Shown here in pieces: positions 1 through 8,700 of a DNA stretch of 20,855 bases (the stretch's first letter is position 1; the number at the start of each line of letters is the position of its first letter). Origin of the DNA: Coemansia sp. RSA 1804 (taxonomy: Eukaryota > Kickxellomycota > Kickxellomycetes > Kickxellales > Kickxellaceae); contig JANBTH010000321.1 in the NCBI GenBank assembly GCA_027578815.1, positions 1-20,855 of the forward strand, in the 5' to 3' direction. Both the position numbers and the translations under genes were made by a program. The notes under the pieces were generated by a model. That model was not told the origin of the DNA. It made no database searches and saw only the letters and a program-made list of their open reading frames with translations.

Positions 1-825
1 GCTTGCGCCTGCCGTCATCATATTGTCGAAATTATGCAGCAGCCAAAGATTTTCAACCGCTGCTCCCCTTTCTAGCTCGTGCCACCCGTCCCTTTCTCCT
101 CCTTTCCTTTTGTTGCTGAATTGCCCCTACTCAGTCGGTCGGGGTTTCGATCATTGACCTCTTTAATAAGCTTGTTTTGGCAGCGCCGCCAAGTCTTTCC
201 ATCCATCCAGGGCGCTGTTCCTTTTGGCAGCTTATAAGCGCACAAGGAGCAGGATTGACAGGTGCTTGCTGTGGTTCGGCAGCAGCACATTCTTGGAAGA
301 GAACAAGAACAGACAAGAGTCACCGTCTGGCACCGTGTTTTCATATGTGAAATACACTCCCCCCTTTGTCCTCAATTAGACGCCGAACCTTGTCTGGCAT
401 CCATTCTTGTTGAAATGGCTTTTTTTGAATATTTACACCGGCTCTTCAATAGTGCTGACTTGTTTTATAGCAAAAAGTCTATACATTTCTTCTTTCTTTT
501 GCTAGTCACTCATGACATTGTTTGTGCAGAGACAAATGGAAGCCACCAAGGTCTGTGGTACCAAATGACACTCTATTATCCGCTTTCGCTCCAGCTGCTT
601 GATTTTCCATATAAACATGCTACATGGCACACATATTGTGCAGATTAAACCATGTCCAAAAAGAGGGATTCCATGCTGCCGTGTATTTGCCAGCCAAACA
701 AAAATAAAGCCTTTGCTTTGGTCTATAAATAAAACAGATTGGCTGAATGACAATCAATACCAAACCGAGCGTCCATTGACAGAATGCAGCCATTGTTGGG
801 TTTTCTTGTTGCCCAAATGCCACTG
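1..825. other. Left edge, no supportable gene
   Basis: I see no convincing coding region here. Short open frames exist on both strands (for example 262-648 plus and 72-344 minus), but their translations are rich in Cys, His and Phe, start at non-ATG codons or lack any recognisable domain. Frame 1 of the plus strand is open from base 1 to a TAG at 73, so the last codons of a gene entering from the left cannot be excluded. Two plus-strand AATAAA hexamers (703-708 and 728-733) could be polyadenylation signals of such a gene. The right part must also hold the 3' untranslated region of TIM54, which ends at 826 on the minus strand. Confidence 0.5.
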
Positions 826-2100
826 CTAATTCTGCTCCGGGCCGTGCTCTTCATCGGGAAGATGGGGCGCGGTGTCGTTTTGGGTATCATAGACATGCAG
901 GCTTCCAGCCACAGCAGGGCTAATCACCACATCAATGCGCTCCTGGCCCTCCCATCCGACCGTCGTCTCTTCGGCCTTGCCCATGTCTTCAAGCTCTTCG
1001 GCCCCGTGTGCTGCGCGCTTTGTCGATTCAAACACCACCTGCAGCGCCTGCTGCGAATACTGGTCGACGTTCTGCTGGTTGTGGAAAAAGTTCCATATTC
1101 TAAGCGGCATATTGCTCCATCCCGTTATATTCATATGCGAAATGTACGCCACTGCTGGAAGCTTTGCAGATATTGCGGTCTTGTTTTCCGCACCATTGCC
1201 TCTATAGCGATCATAGTCCACCGTTATAGGCAGCGGCTGGGGAACAGCCATCTCTGGCCCCGCAGCAACAATGGTGCCGGCGGTGTCTGTGACCTGCGCT
1301 TTGGTTCCGTCTGCGCCTCCCTCGTCATGTGGGGAATCCGGTGACGCAGATTCGACAACCGTGTCTCTTGAAATCTTGCGCTCGGCCGCATTGTTCCTCT
1401 TTTCCTGCTCCTCCGAATCCAGAGGCACAAGTGGGGGGATTGTGTAGTTTAGCGATCCCACCGCGCCATCGTTGATGCCATTGATCACTTCTACCCACGT
1501 CTCACGCCCAATTGCCACTATATCCATCGTGCCCGGATAAGGCTCGGGCTTCCAGTTGCTAAGATCCAGCTCCTGCCTACTCTCACCCGACGCTCCTAGT
1601 CTGTTCCTTCTCACCCTCTCCTCATTCTCCTTTTTGCGCTCATCAATCGCTGCCCGCCACAGCCTCAGCTCCTCATTATCTTTCTCCATCTCTTTGCGCC
1701 TGCGCTCCTTAATCTCATCGGCAACAAGGGTGTGCACCTTCCCGCGAAGCACTCTTTCGTTGCCGCCATCGCTGTCTGTCTCTGTGTCGTTGACCAATGT
1801 CAGCTCATAGTCAAGTGCGCCTGCAACAAACACAGGAAGCACGTATTGTTCCCAGTGAAGCCTTGCCTTGCGTGTTCCCAGCTCGCCCATCGGCACCGCA
1901 ATGTAGACATGTACTTTGCGCGGCGTGTCCAGAGCCCCAATCGACTCGTTCGCGGCTGCCTCTGCCCGCTTACAGTAGTAGTCCATCCGCTTCTTGCTCT
2001 CGCGATTGTTGTACTGGTAAAACCCGACCGTGCCAAAAACAGTTCCCCAAAAGATGGATGCCTTCCGTCCAGGAAGCTTTTTCCTAAGCGAAGCAAGCAT
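826..2100 (-). CDS. TIM54: Mitochondrial inner membrane translocase subunit Tim54
   Basis: Tim54 is a subunit of the TIM22 complex, which inserts carrier proteins into the mitochondrial inner membrane; in yeast it also helps Yme1 protease assembly. The 424-residue protein begins with a basic stretch and one membrane segment (about residues 14-30, containing FWGTVFGTVGFYQY), then a tyrosine/basic region and the family block PRKVHVYIAVP (60-70) followed by the LHWEQYVLPV-VAGALDYEL block (81-100). A charged coiled-coil-like stretch follows. Near the C-terminus lies the second family signature, YISHMNITGWSNMPLRIWNF (319-338). I start at the ATG at 2100; the frame is open six codons further, but only to a TTG. 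No intron is needed. Length is typical for the family. The segment between about residues 200 and 310 is low in recognisable conservation. Identity follows from the two conserved blocks and the membrane topology. Confidence 0.93.
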   Translation of the reverse strand: MLASLRKKLPGRKASIFWGTVFGTVGFYQYNNRESKKRMDYYCKRAEAAANESIGALDTPRKVHVYIAVPMGELGTRKARLHWEQYVLPVFVAGALDYELTLVNDTETDSDGGNERVLRGKVHTLVADEIKERRRKEMEKDNEELRLWRAAIDERKKENEERVRRNRLGASGESRQELDLSNWKPEPYPGTMDIVAIGRETWVEVINGINDGAVGSLNYTIPPLVPLDSEEQEKRNNAAERKISRDTVVESASPDSPHDEGGADGTKAQVTDTAGTIVAAGPEMAVPQPLPITVDYDRYRGNGAENKTAISAKLPAVAYISHMNITGWSNMPLRIWNFFHNQQNVDQYSQQALQVVFESTKRAAHGAEELEDMGKAEETTVGWEGQERIDVVISPAVAGSLHVYDTQNDTAPHLPDEEHGPEQN

Positions 2101-2312
2101 GTTTGTTGAATTTAACAAGAAAATCTAATGAAAGAAGAGCTTTCAATTCAATAACAAGCATAAAATTATTTATATTAAAGCAAAAAGGAAAATAGAGCAA
2201 GTAGAAACCAAAGAAAAAATCCAGGGCTTTCTTTATCACAGAAATGCAAGTGATGTTAGACACCAAGATAAAAAAAAGGCTAGATTAGGCGATAATCGAA
2301 ATTAACAAATAA

Positions 2313-4199
2313 TCACTTTGTCTTCCTGCCACTGCTTCCACGCTCTTTGCGTTTCTTGACAGCCTTGGGCATCTTGGTTTTGCGTTTTTCGCGCTTGGCC
2401 TCCTTGACCGCCTGTTTGCGCTCCCGCTTTTCCTCCTTGCTTTCGTTCTTCTTGCCGCCACCGCCTGCGGGATCCAACTCATCGTCTTTGTCATCTTCAT
2501 CTTCATCGTCGCTTTGGCTATCGCCGTTGTCATCGGTGTTACTATCGCGGTCTTCTTTGCGGTTATATTCGCTGTTCTTTTCACCATCGCTGTTTGCAAG
2601 ACCTGTTGGTTCAGATACAACATGGCCATCTAATGCACTGTTGGCAGGAACAAGCGACTCTACAGGCTTTGGTTGCTTTTCTTTGTCATCCTCATCCGCG
2701 ACTCCCAACTCTTCTTCTTTCTCTTCCTCCAATGGCTCAAGCGCATTCCTCTTCTCTGGCACATTGGCCTCCGAAAGCTTTAGCCTCACAAGCTTGTGAT
2801 AGATCAGCTCATCGGACTTTCCGTCATTGACCTTCTGCACATCTCTTTCGTAGTCAATCACCTCGTTGAGCGTCCTGGGGATGTACGACTGCCTGAAAAC
2901 CTCGTCGTCCTCACGCATCTTGGACAAGGTGTCGTCCGAGATCGCATCCATCTCATCCTTGATACCGTCCAGCGCTCTATCAATCTCAGTCTCGGCAGTA
3001 CCGATGGTCGGGTCCGTGATGAACTCAAACAGCCGACGCAGCGACATCGTGCGCACATTCCCGCGCTTCCGGAAGAACTCGTTCACGTTGTTGCAGTCGT
3101 GGCGGAGGAAATCAAGTGCATACGGGTGGTCGTGCTCGACGGACTGCGACACATCGATTATGTAGAGCTTTTTGTTGTTGTAGAGGATATTGTACTCGCT
3201 GAGGTCTGCGTGGACCAGGTGGCAGGTGTTATAAAGAACGCGCATATCTCTGACCAGCTGGTAGTACAGCTTCGGAAACCTGCTGGTACTGATAGTCGCG
3301 TCCTTTAGCCGTGGGTATGCTACTCCGTCAGAGCTCCCCAGGAAATCCATCACCAAAACATGCTGTCGAAGAATCAGCGGATTTGGCGAGAGAATCCCAG
3401 AGTTGTAGAGACGCTTGAGGTTGCGCATCTCCTTCTCCGCCCACAGCCGCACCATCTTGCGCGGATTGTGTCTCGAATATCCGTGCCGGAATCGGTACTC
3501 GCCGGACACATAGCGGTCGCGATCCTTGAACACAAGGATTGAGGTCTTGTAGATCTTGATCGCCCGGTGCTCGCCATTATCGGTTACTGCATGATAGACA
3601 TTGGCCTCCTTGCCGGTGCTGATGCAGCCATTGATCTCGTATATGGCGCCCTGGTTCAGAAGCTTGAAGAGGATAATGCGTGTACGCGGATCGAGCACCT
3701 GCTCCGTGGTTGCTCTGTCAGCCTTGTCCTTGCGCTGCGCTGTAGACACGCCGCTGGATTTGCGACCGCCACCAACGCCCACAGTCCCCGCTCTTACATC
3801 CGACACGCTATTAAACTCATCGAGCTTGATGCGGCTCGAATACTTGCTCAGGTCGACGCTTTTAAGGCCGGTGCCGCCGTCCTTTGTGCTGGCTGTGCCG
3901 TTACTGCTTGCCAAGGCGTCTTTGCCGCCGCTGGACAGCAAAGTCTTTGAAGCACCACTCGCCTGCTCCTGTATCTGCCGCCGCATCCTGTTATACTGCT
4001 TGGTAAAGTCGGCTCCGTTATCGCCCCAATCCTCGGTGTACCCCAGAATGTCGTCGGTGCCAATGTCGGCCTCATCACCCGAATAGCCCTCCGACTCTGT
4101 ATATTCCTCGCTGTAATCCTCGTCTATTTGGTCAACGATGGAAGCGGCATCACTGTTGCCGTGAGGCACGTCTGCTGTTTGGCGAATATCGACAGCCAT
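2313..4199 (-). CDS. RIO1: Atypical serine/threonine kinase Rio1
   Basis: Rio1 is an atypical kinase/ATPase of late cytoplasmic 40S ribosome maturation, acting on pre-40S particles at the final 20S pre-rRNA cleavage. The 628-residue protein has an acidic, disordered N-terminus (1-165), then the RIO domain (about 170-400). Visible motifs are the nucleotide loop STGKEANVYHA (194-204, the Rio1 rather than Rio2 form), the ATP lysine in AIK (K215), the catalytic HADLSEYN (H330-N337, D332) and the metal-binding IIDVSQ (D349), followed by SVEHDHP. The C-terminal 150 residues are first strongly acidic, then Lys/Arg-rich (590-628), as in fungal Rio1, where this tail carries localisation signals. The start ATG has an A at -3. 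No intron. Its 3' end lies 212 bp from the TIM54 start, so the two genes are tandem with separate flanks. Confidence 0.97.
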   Translation of the reverse strand: MAVDIRQTADVPHGNSDAASIVDQIDEDYSEEYTESEGYSGDEADIGTDDILGYTEDWGDNGADFTKQYNRMRRQIQEQASGASKTLLSSGGKDALASSNGTASTKDGGTGLKSVDLSKYSSRIKLDEFNSVSDVRAGTVGVGGGRKSSGVSTAQRKDKADRATTEQVLDPRTRIILFKLLNQGAIYEINGCISTGKEANVYHAVTDNGEHRAIKIYKTSILVFKDRDRYVSGEYRFRHGYSRHNPRKMVRLWAEKEMRNLKRLYNSGILSPNPLILRQHVLVMDFLGSSDGVAYPRLKDATISTSRFPKLYYQLVRDMRVLYNTCHLVHADLSEYNILYNNKKLYIIDVSQSVEHDHPYALDFLRHDCNNVNEFFRKRGNVRTMSLRRLFEFITDPTIGTAETEIDRALDGIKDEMDAISDDTLSKMREDDEVFRQSYIPRTLNEVIDYERDVQKVNDGKSDELIYHKLVRLKLSEANVPEKRNALEPLEEEKEEELGVADEDDKEKQPKPVESLVPANSALDGHVVSEPTGLANSDGEKNSEYNRKEDRDSNTDDNGDSQSDDEDEDDKDDELDPAGGGGKKNESKEEKRERKQAVKEAKREKRKTKMPKAVKKRKERGSSGRKTK

Positions 4200-4358
4200 A
4201 TTAAAAACAGTCCCAAAGGTTTTTAAGCGACCAACAAGGTTAATTTCTATAGATGCTGTTTGGAATATAAAGAAAAGACAAAGAACCCTAAAAATGAAGA
4301 AGCAAAAAACTTTCAGTGACTGGGATGCTCAAAAAAAGTATAAAAAAAAGAACCTCGA

Positions 4359-4382
4359 AATCATAATCGTAATCATAATCAC
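4359..4382 (+). repeat. Short AATCNN hexamer repeat
   Basis: Four hexamers in tandem (AATCAT, AATCGT, AATCAT, AATCAC) lie between the RIO1 start and the EFM7 stop, next to A-rich runs. It is a minor simple repeat with no assigned function. Confidence 0.7.
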
Positions 4383-4427
4383 AACTATTTCTATACAAGC
4401 CAACTTGGGATTACCAGAACTTTTTTC

Positions 4428-4433
4428 TTTATT
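4428..4433 (-). terminator. Putative polyadenylation signal of EFM7
   Basis: A minus-strand AATAAA hexamer lies about 27 nt beyond the EFM7 stop codon, in the expected place for a cleavage/polyadenylation signal. The inference rests on motif and position only. Confidence 0.4.
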
Positions 4434-4459
4434 CCAGGCATCCTACAATACAAGCAAAA

Positions 4460-5341
4460 TCAGCTTATTTCTTCCACAGGGCACGTCGGATGCGTCAGAC
4501 GGAAGCCGTGAACTGTGCCACGCACCCTGGCATCTCCCGGATCCTCCTCAAACATGACTCCCGTGTGCTCCTCAACAATGCGTACAGCCTCCAGCCCCAG
4601 CTCCTTCTGCGCCCGCTCAATAAACTGCATGTCCTTGTCAGCCAGCCAAGGGCGATGGTGCGTGAAAAACACGTACGCCTCGCCGCCGCCACCGCCAGAT
4701 CCATCTACGCTCGGTTTCTTCATCAGCTGGCTTACTGACCGCAGTAGACCGTCGTGCTCCGAGTGGTTGAACACAAGATCGCAAAGAATCAGCACATCAA
4801 ACGCATCGCAGCCATCGGGGGCGAGTTTCTGGATCCTCTCGATCTCATGGCCCCACTTGAATCCGTCGACAATAACGCTGCGATCCTCCAGCTTTTGTGG
4901 CATGTTCATGGCTACCGTCTTTCTGATGTTCTCAATCAGATCGGGGTCCGGGTAATCCGTGACTACCACGCGCGAGGCTTCGTTAACGGCAGAAATGAGC
5001 GAAGGCAATCCGCCTGCCGCGCCCAGCTCCAGCACGCTCTTCCCCTGAACAATGTCCTTATGTGCGTCCAGATAGTTTGCAAATGTCTTTGCTGCGTTCC
5101 ACAGATAGTGGCCCCAGAGCGGATGCGATCCAAGGAGGTTCAGTCGCACCTGGCGCAAGCCCGTCTTGCTGTCAACGAGCTCTGGTTTGCGCTCAAATAC
5201 GACCACCTTTTCTTCGGGATGTGCCTGGTAAAACCCCTCAGGCGCCTGGAACATGGAATCAAAACCTGCGGCATCGTCCTCGGCGTTGCTCAATCCTATA
5301 GTGCCAGATGCAGAGGCAGTGGTCGCCTCGGGTTCAGACAT
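4460..5341 (-). CDS. EFM7: Protein N-terminal and lysine methyltransferase Efm7
   Basis: Efm7 (older name Nnt1) is an S-adenosylmethionine-dependent enzyme of the METTL21-like seven-beta-strand group; in yeast it methylates eEF1A at the N-terminal Gly2 and at Lys3. The 293-residue protein shows the family entry motif PLWGHYLWNAAKT (74-86), SAM motif I VLELGAAGG (103-111), the acidic ribose-binding segment VVTDYPDPDL (126-135), GFKWGH (160-165), the post-motif FDVLILCDLVFNHSEHDGLL (181-200) and the late block FTHHRPWLADKD (226-237). The start is the ATG at 5341; the frame extends 15 codons further upstream but only to a TTG. A glycine run (DGSGGGGG, 213-220) forms an insert in a loop before the HHRPW strand. 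No intron. Cytosolic; no targeting signal seen. Confidence 0.93.
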   Translation of the reverse strand: MSEPEATTASASGTIGLSNAEDDAAGFDSMFQAPEGFYQAHPEEKVVVFERKPELVDSKTGLRQVRLNLLGSHPLWGHYLWNAAKTFANYLDAHKDIVQGKSVLELGAAGGLPSLISAVNEASRVVVTDYPDPDLIENIRKTVAMNMPQKLEDRSVIVDGFKWGHEIERIQKLAPDGCDAFDVLILCDLVFNHSEHDGLLRSVSQLMKKPSVDGSGGGGGEAYVFFTHHRPWLADKDMQFIERAQKELGLEAVRIVEEHTGVMFEEDPGDARVRGTVHGFRLTHPTCPVEEIS

Positions 5342-5767
5342 TATGAGGTATGTATAAACGGTGCTGGTAAGATATAGTAGCGTCAAATAAGTAGATCAAA
5401 ATCACTAGCAATAATAATGTAGGAGGAGAGAAAGGGAGAAAAAATGTTGGCGATGATCTTGTATTTTTATTGTGAATCAAAAGCCCTGAACTTGCTTGTC
5501 AGGCAAAAAATATAATCTGAAAATTCAAAGTGATAATGGTCTTTTACAAAAACAATTGAGGTGAAGAAAACTGTATAATACTAATACTACGGGCATAAAA
5601 GAAAACGAAAGAATAGGATAAAATGGATGATGCTGTACAAGAGATAGAAAGAGAAAAGAATATATGTGCGCTCTGGTTGTCTACGATAGGGGAGAAGCAA
5701 CACATCAGAAAAGATGACACCAAGCAAGCAAGCAAACGCACTTGTTCTATAAGGAAGAGTGCTGCTC
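5342..5767. other. Intergenic region between EFM7 and the LAMMER kinase gene
   Basis: This 426-bp AT-rich stretch must contain the EFM7 promoter and the 3' untranslated region of the kinase gene. A minus-strand AATAAA (complement of 5466-5471) lies about 300 nt past the kinase stop and is one possible polyadenylation signal. An AAGC/CAAG short repeat occurs near 5730-5745. No reading frame of interest. Confidence 0.5.
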
Positions 5768-8700
5768 TTACTGTTGGGGTGCAGCAAAGTTGTACTGGGC
5801 GTAGTGGTGGGGGTGGCTGCGATGATCCAGTGGAATGCCGCCGTGGCCTGGGGGAGTTTGAGGAAGATGTTGGTGCTGGTGCTGCATCAGCGACTGAGCC
5901 GAAGGCAGTTGCGGATAGAAGCTGCTTCTGGCGGACGACGCCTGTGCGGGCTGCAAGAGCATCGGCGAGGCTGACGCAAGCTGCTGGTACACGGCTTGCT
6001 GTGGGGTGGCAGCGCCCGAAGGAACAGGTGGGTACCGATGTTGCTGGTACTGGTACTGGTACTGGTGCTGCTTTTGCTGCTGCTGCTGCATTGTGTCTGC
6101 AATGCTGGTGCGTGCAAACTCGCTATTAATGGCGCCCATGTGCGGGGTCGAGTTGCTGCTGCCTTGAGCAACTGCCAGCGACGGAAGAATGCGGCCAGAG
6201 TGCTTCTGGAAGCCCGGGTATCCCGCCCCAGAAACGGAGGAGCCGTTTGTGAGCAGCCCATTCCCCATCGCTGATGACGATGCAGAGGTGGCCATAGACC
6301 CGTTTGCATCCATGCTGTGCGACCCACTGAGCTGTGCCGATGTCGATCCGGGTGTTGGAGTAGCCGTGGTTGCTGTGGTTAGCGTTGGCGTGGTGTTGGA
6401 ATCAATAGGAATCATGCGGGGCAGAACGGTGCTGCCATTTGCAATACCATGCAAGGAGACATTATTGCTGCCCGCGCCGCTCATCGAGGCAGAGGACAAG
6501 GAAGAGTTTGCTTGCTGGTAGCGTTGCTGGTAGTATGAAGGCAATGCACCGCCGTTTTGCTGCTGCTGCTGCTGTTGCTGGGACACATGCGAATTCAGCG
6601 GCGGCAGATTAAAACCCTTGCTAGCAATGGAGCTCAGCGGAACATTAGCAGAGCTTGACGATGACGTGCCGGCAAAGGACGATGGGCCTGATGAAAAGTT
6701 GTTCCTCGGGATCACCTGGTTTTGCTGTCTCTGGCTTAAGGAAAGCGAGCCTGGTAAATGGCCGCTGATGTTGGGGCTCGTGTATCCGCTGCCGCTGGAA
6801 AAGTAGCTGCCGCTGTTGCAGTCTGAAGCGGAAAAGGGCACATCAGGAAAGTATCCGCTGTCGATAGGAGCACCAGCTTTGCGCTTGCCGTCCGTCCTGG
6901 TCTGCGAGGATGCCGTAGCAAATCCACTGGCCGTTTGCTGCTCCACAACATGATGCTGTTGGTATTGTTGAGGTTGCTGCTGAACCGAGAAGGCGTAGTG
7001 CGCGTTACTGCCTTGCGCCGAAAGCGGAGTGGTGGGAGCAGGGCCATTTGTGCCATTCACATACTGCCACTGATGGCCGTCGGTTGTATAGATGCGCACG
7101 TTTTGCCCAGCACTTGGCTGCTGCTGCGGCTGCGGCTGCTGGACGCTGCTGCTTGGATAATGATAGTGGTTTGAGGTCTGGTAAGTAGGATAGTCGCCAG
7201 CAGAATTGTATGCAGTGCTTGGGGCAGTCCCTACAGCAGACGGCACCTTCTGGGGCTGCTGCTGGTCGCGATAGTAGTGCCCTTGGTAGGCGCTGCTCAT
7301 ATGGCCACTCGCAGTGCCACCAGAAACAATAGGCACATGGTCATAATGCTGCTGGGGCTGAGAACTCAGATTGTTGGAAGAGGCATAGGTGGTGTTGTAG
7401 TCTCCCAGCTGGGTTTGAATTGGCGGAAGCCTTGCCAACTTACCACCCGTGGTAGCATGAATATGGGGGTCCGAGGCATGGGCAGCGACAGTTGACGAAG
7501 GATTCAACGGCATCGGATTTGCAGCAGCCGCAGTTTGAAACGACGGGCGGTTCGAGCGATATGCAGCTGATAGGGCCACAGAGTCAGCATTCGGGCTTGT
7601 AACACCGCTATACGATTGCTGCTGCTGCTGCTGCTCATGACTAGGAGTTGCTGCTGGCAGCTTGTTGATAAGACGTCCGTCAGGCCCAACGCGATAACGG
7701 AAGAACGGATGATTGCACGCCTCCTTTGCTGTGATACGCGCTTGAGGGTCATACTGTAAGAGCCGGAAGAGAAGATCATGCAGGTTGGCATAGATCGGGT
7801 TGGTTGAGGGATTAACAAGCTGGCTCAACGGGCGCATCGACCGCAGGCCCTTTTGCGACTGACGAGTGTTCTCAGCGGTCGGATAGCGCGCAGTCCCATT
7901 GGAGCGGAAGAATCGTGAGCGTAGGTCGCTGGATACAGACCGCACAATGTGCGTTGGTGCTTTTCCAACAACAACCTCCATCATTGCAAGATGCTCGTTG
8001 TTGTCGTGCGTCTGGAACAGCGCCTCGCCAGTCAGAAGCTCTAATATGATGCAGCCGATGGACCACATGTCGCAAGGGAACGACCAGCCCAGATTCAGGA
8101 TGATCTCGGGTGCACGGTAGTGTCTGGTCGACACCACCTGCGAGTGGTACTCATTGTTGAAAGTCGCGCTGCCAAAGTCAATCAGTCTAATCTTGGTTGA
8201 CTTGAGCATGCGGGTCTTGACCATCTGGCTGTTGCCAAAGGGCACCACGTCGTACTCGCCGCTCTCCAAAAGAATGTTCTCTGGCTTTAGATCAGTATGC
8301 ACCAGATTCAGGCTGTGGAGGAAAGCGACGCTGCGCAGAAGCTGCTCCGCAAACAGCTGGACGTGGTGCAGTGAAAAGGGACGGAACTCGTTTTCCTTCA
8401 AAAAGTCAAACACACTGGGGCCAAGCAAGTCAAAGACCATGCACACATGGTTGCGATAGTCAAAAGTCTCGTTCAGGTGGATGCATTGGTAGATGTTTGC
8501 TGGGTCATTGCGTTCCAGCGTCTGCAGTACACGCGTCTCAATCTTCGCTGCATCTCTATATTTCGGAACAGCACGGATGACCTTGACCGCAACCAGCCGA
8601 CCAGAAGCAAGATCATTGCATTCCATGACCTTGCCAAAGGTGCCCTGGCCAAGCAGCCGGCGGATCTTGAAGCGCGAAGTAAACTCGCGGCCGGGTACCA

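Noticed and set aside
262..648. 128-codon plus-strand frame at the left edge
   Set aside because: Non-ATG start, aromatic- and Cys-rich translation, no domain, and overlapping equally long frames on the other strand.
2101..2118. N-terminal extension of TIM54 to 2118
   Set aside because: The extended start codon is TTG; the first ATG is at 2100 and directly precedes the basic and membrane segment.
5342..5386. N-terminal extension of EFM7 to 5386
   Set aside because: It begins at TTG and adds hydrophobic residues not expected for a cytosolic methyltransferase; the ATG at 5341 is preferred.
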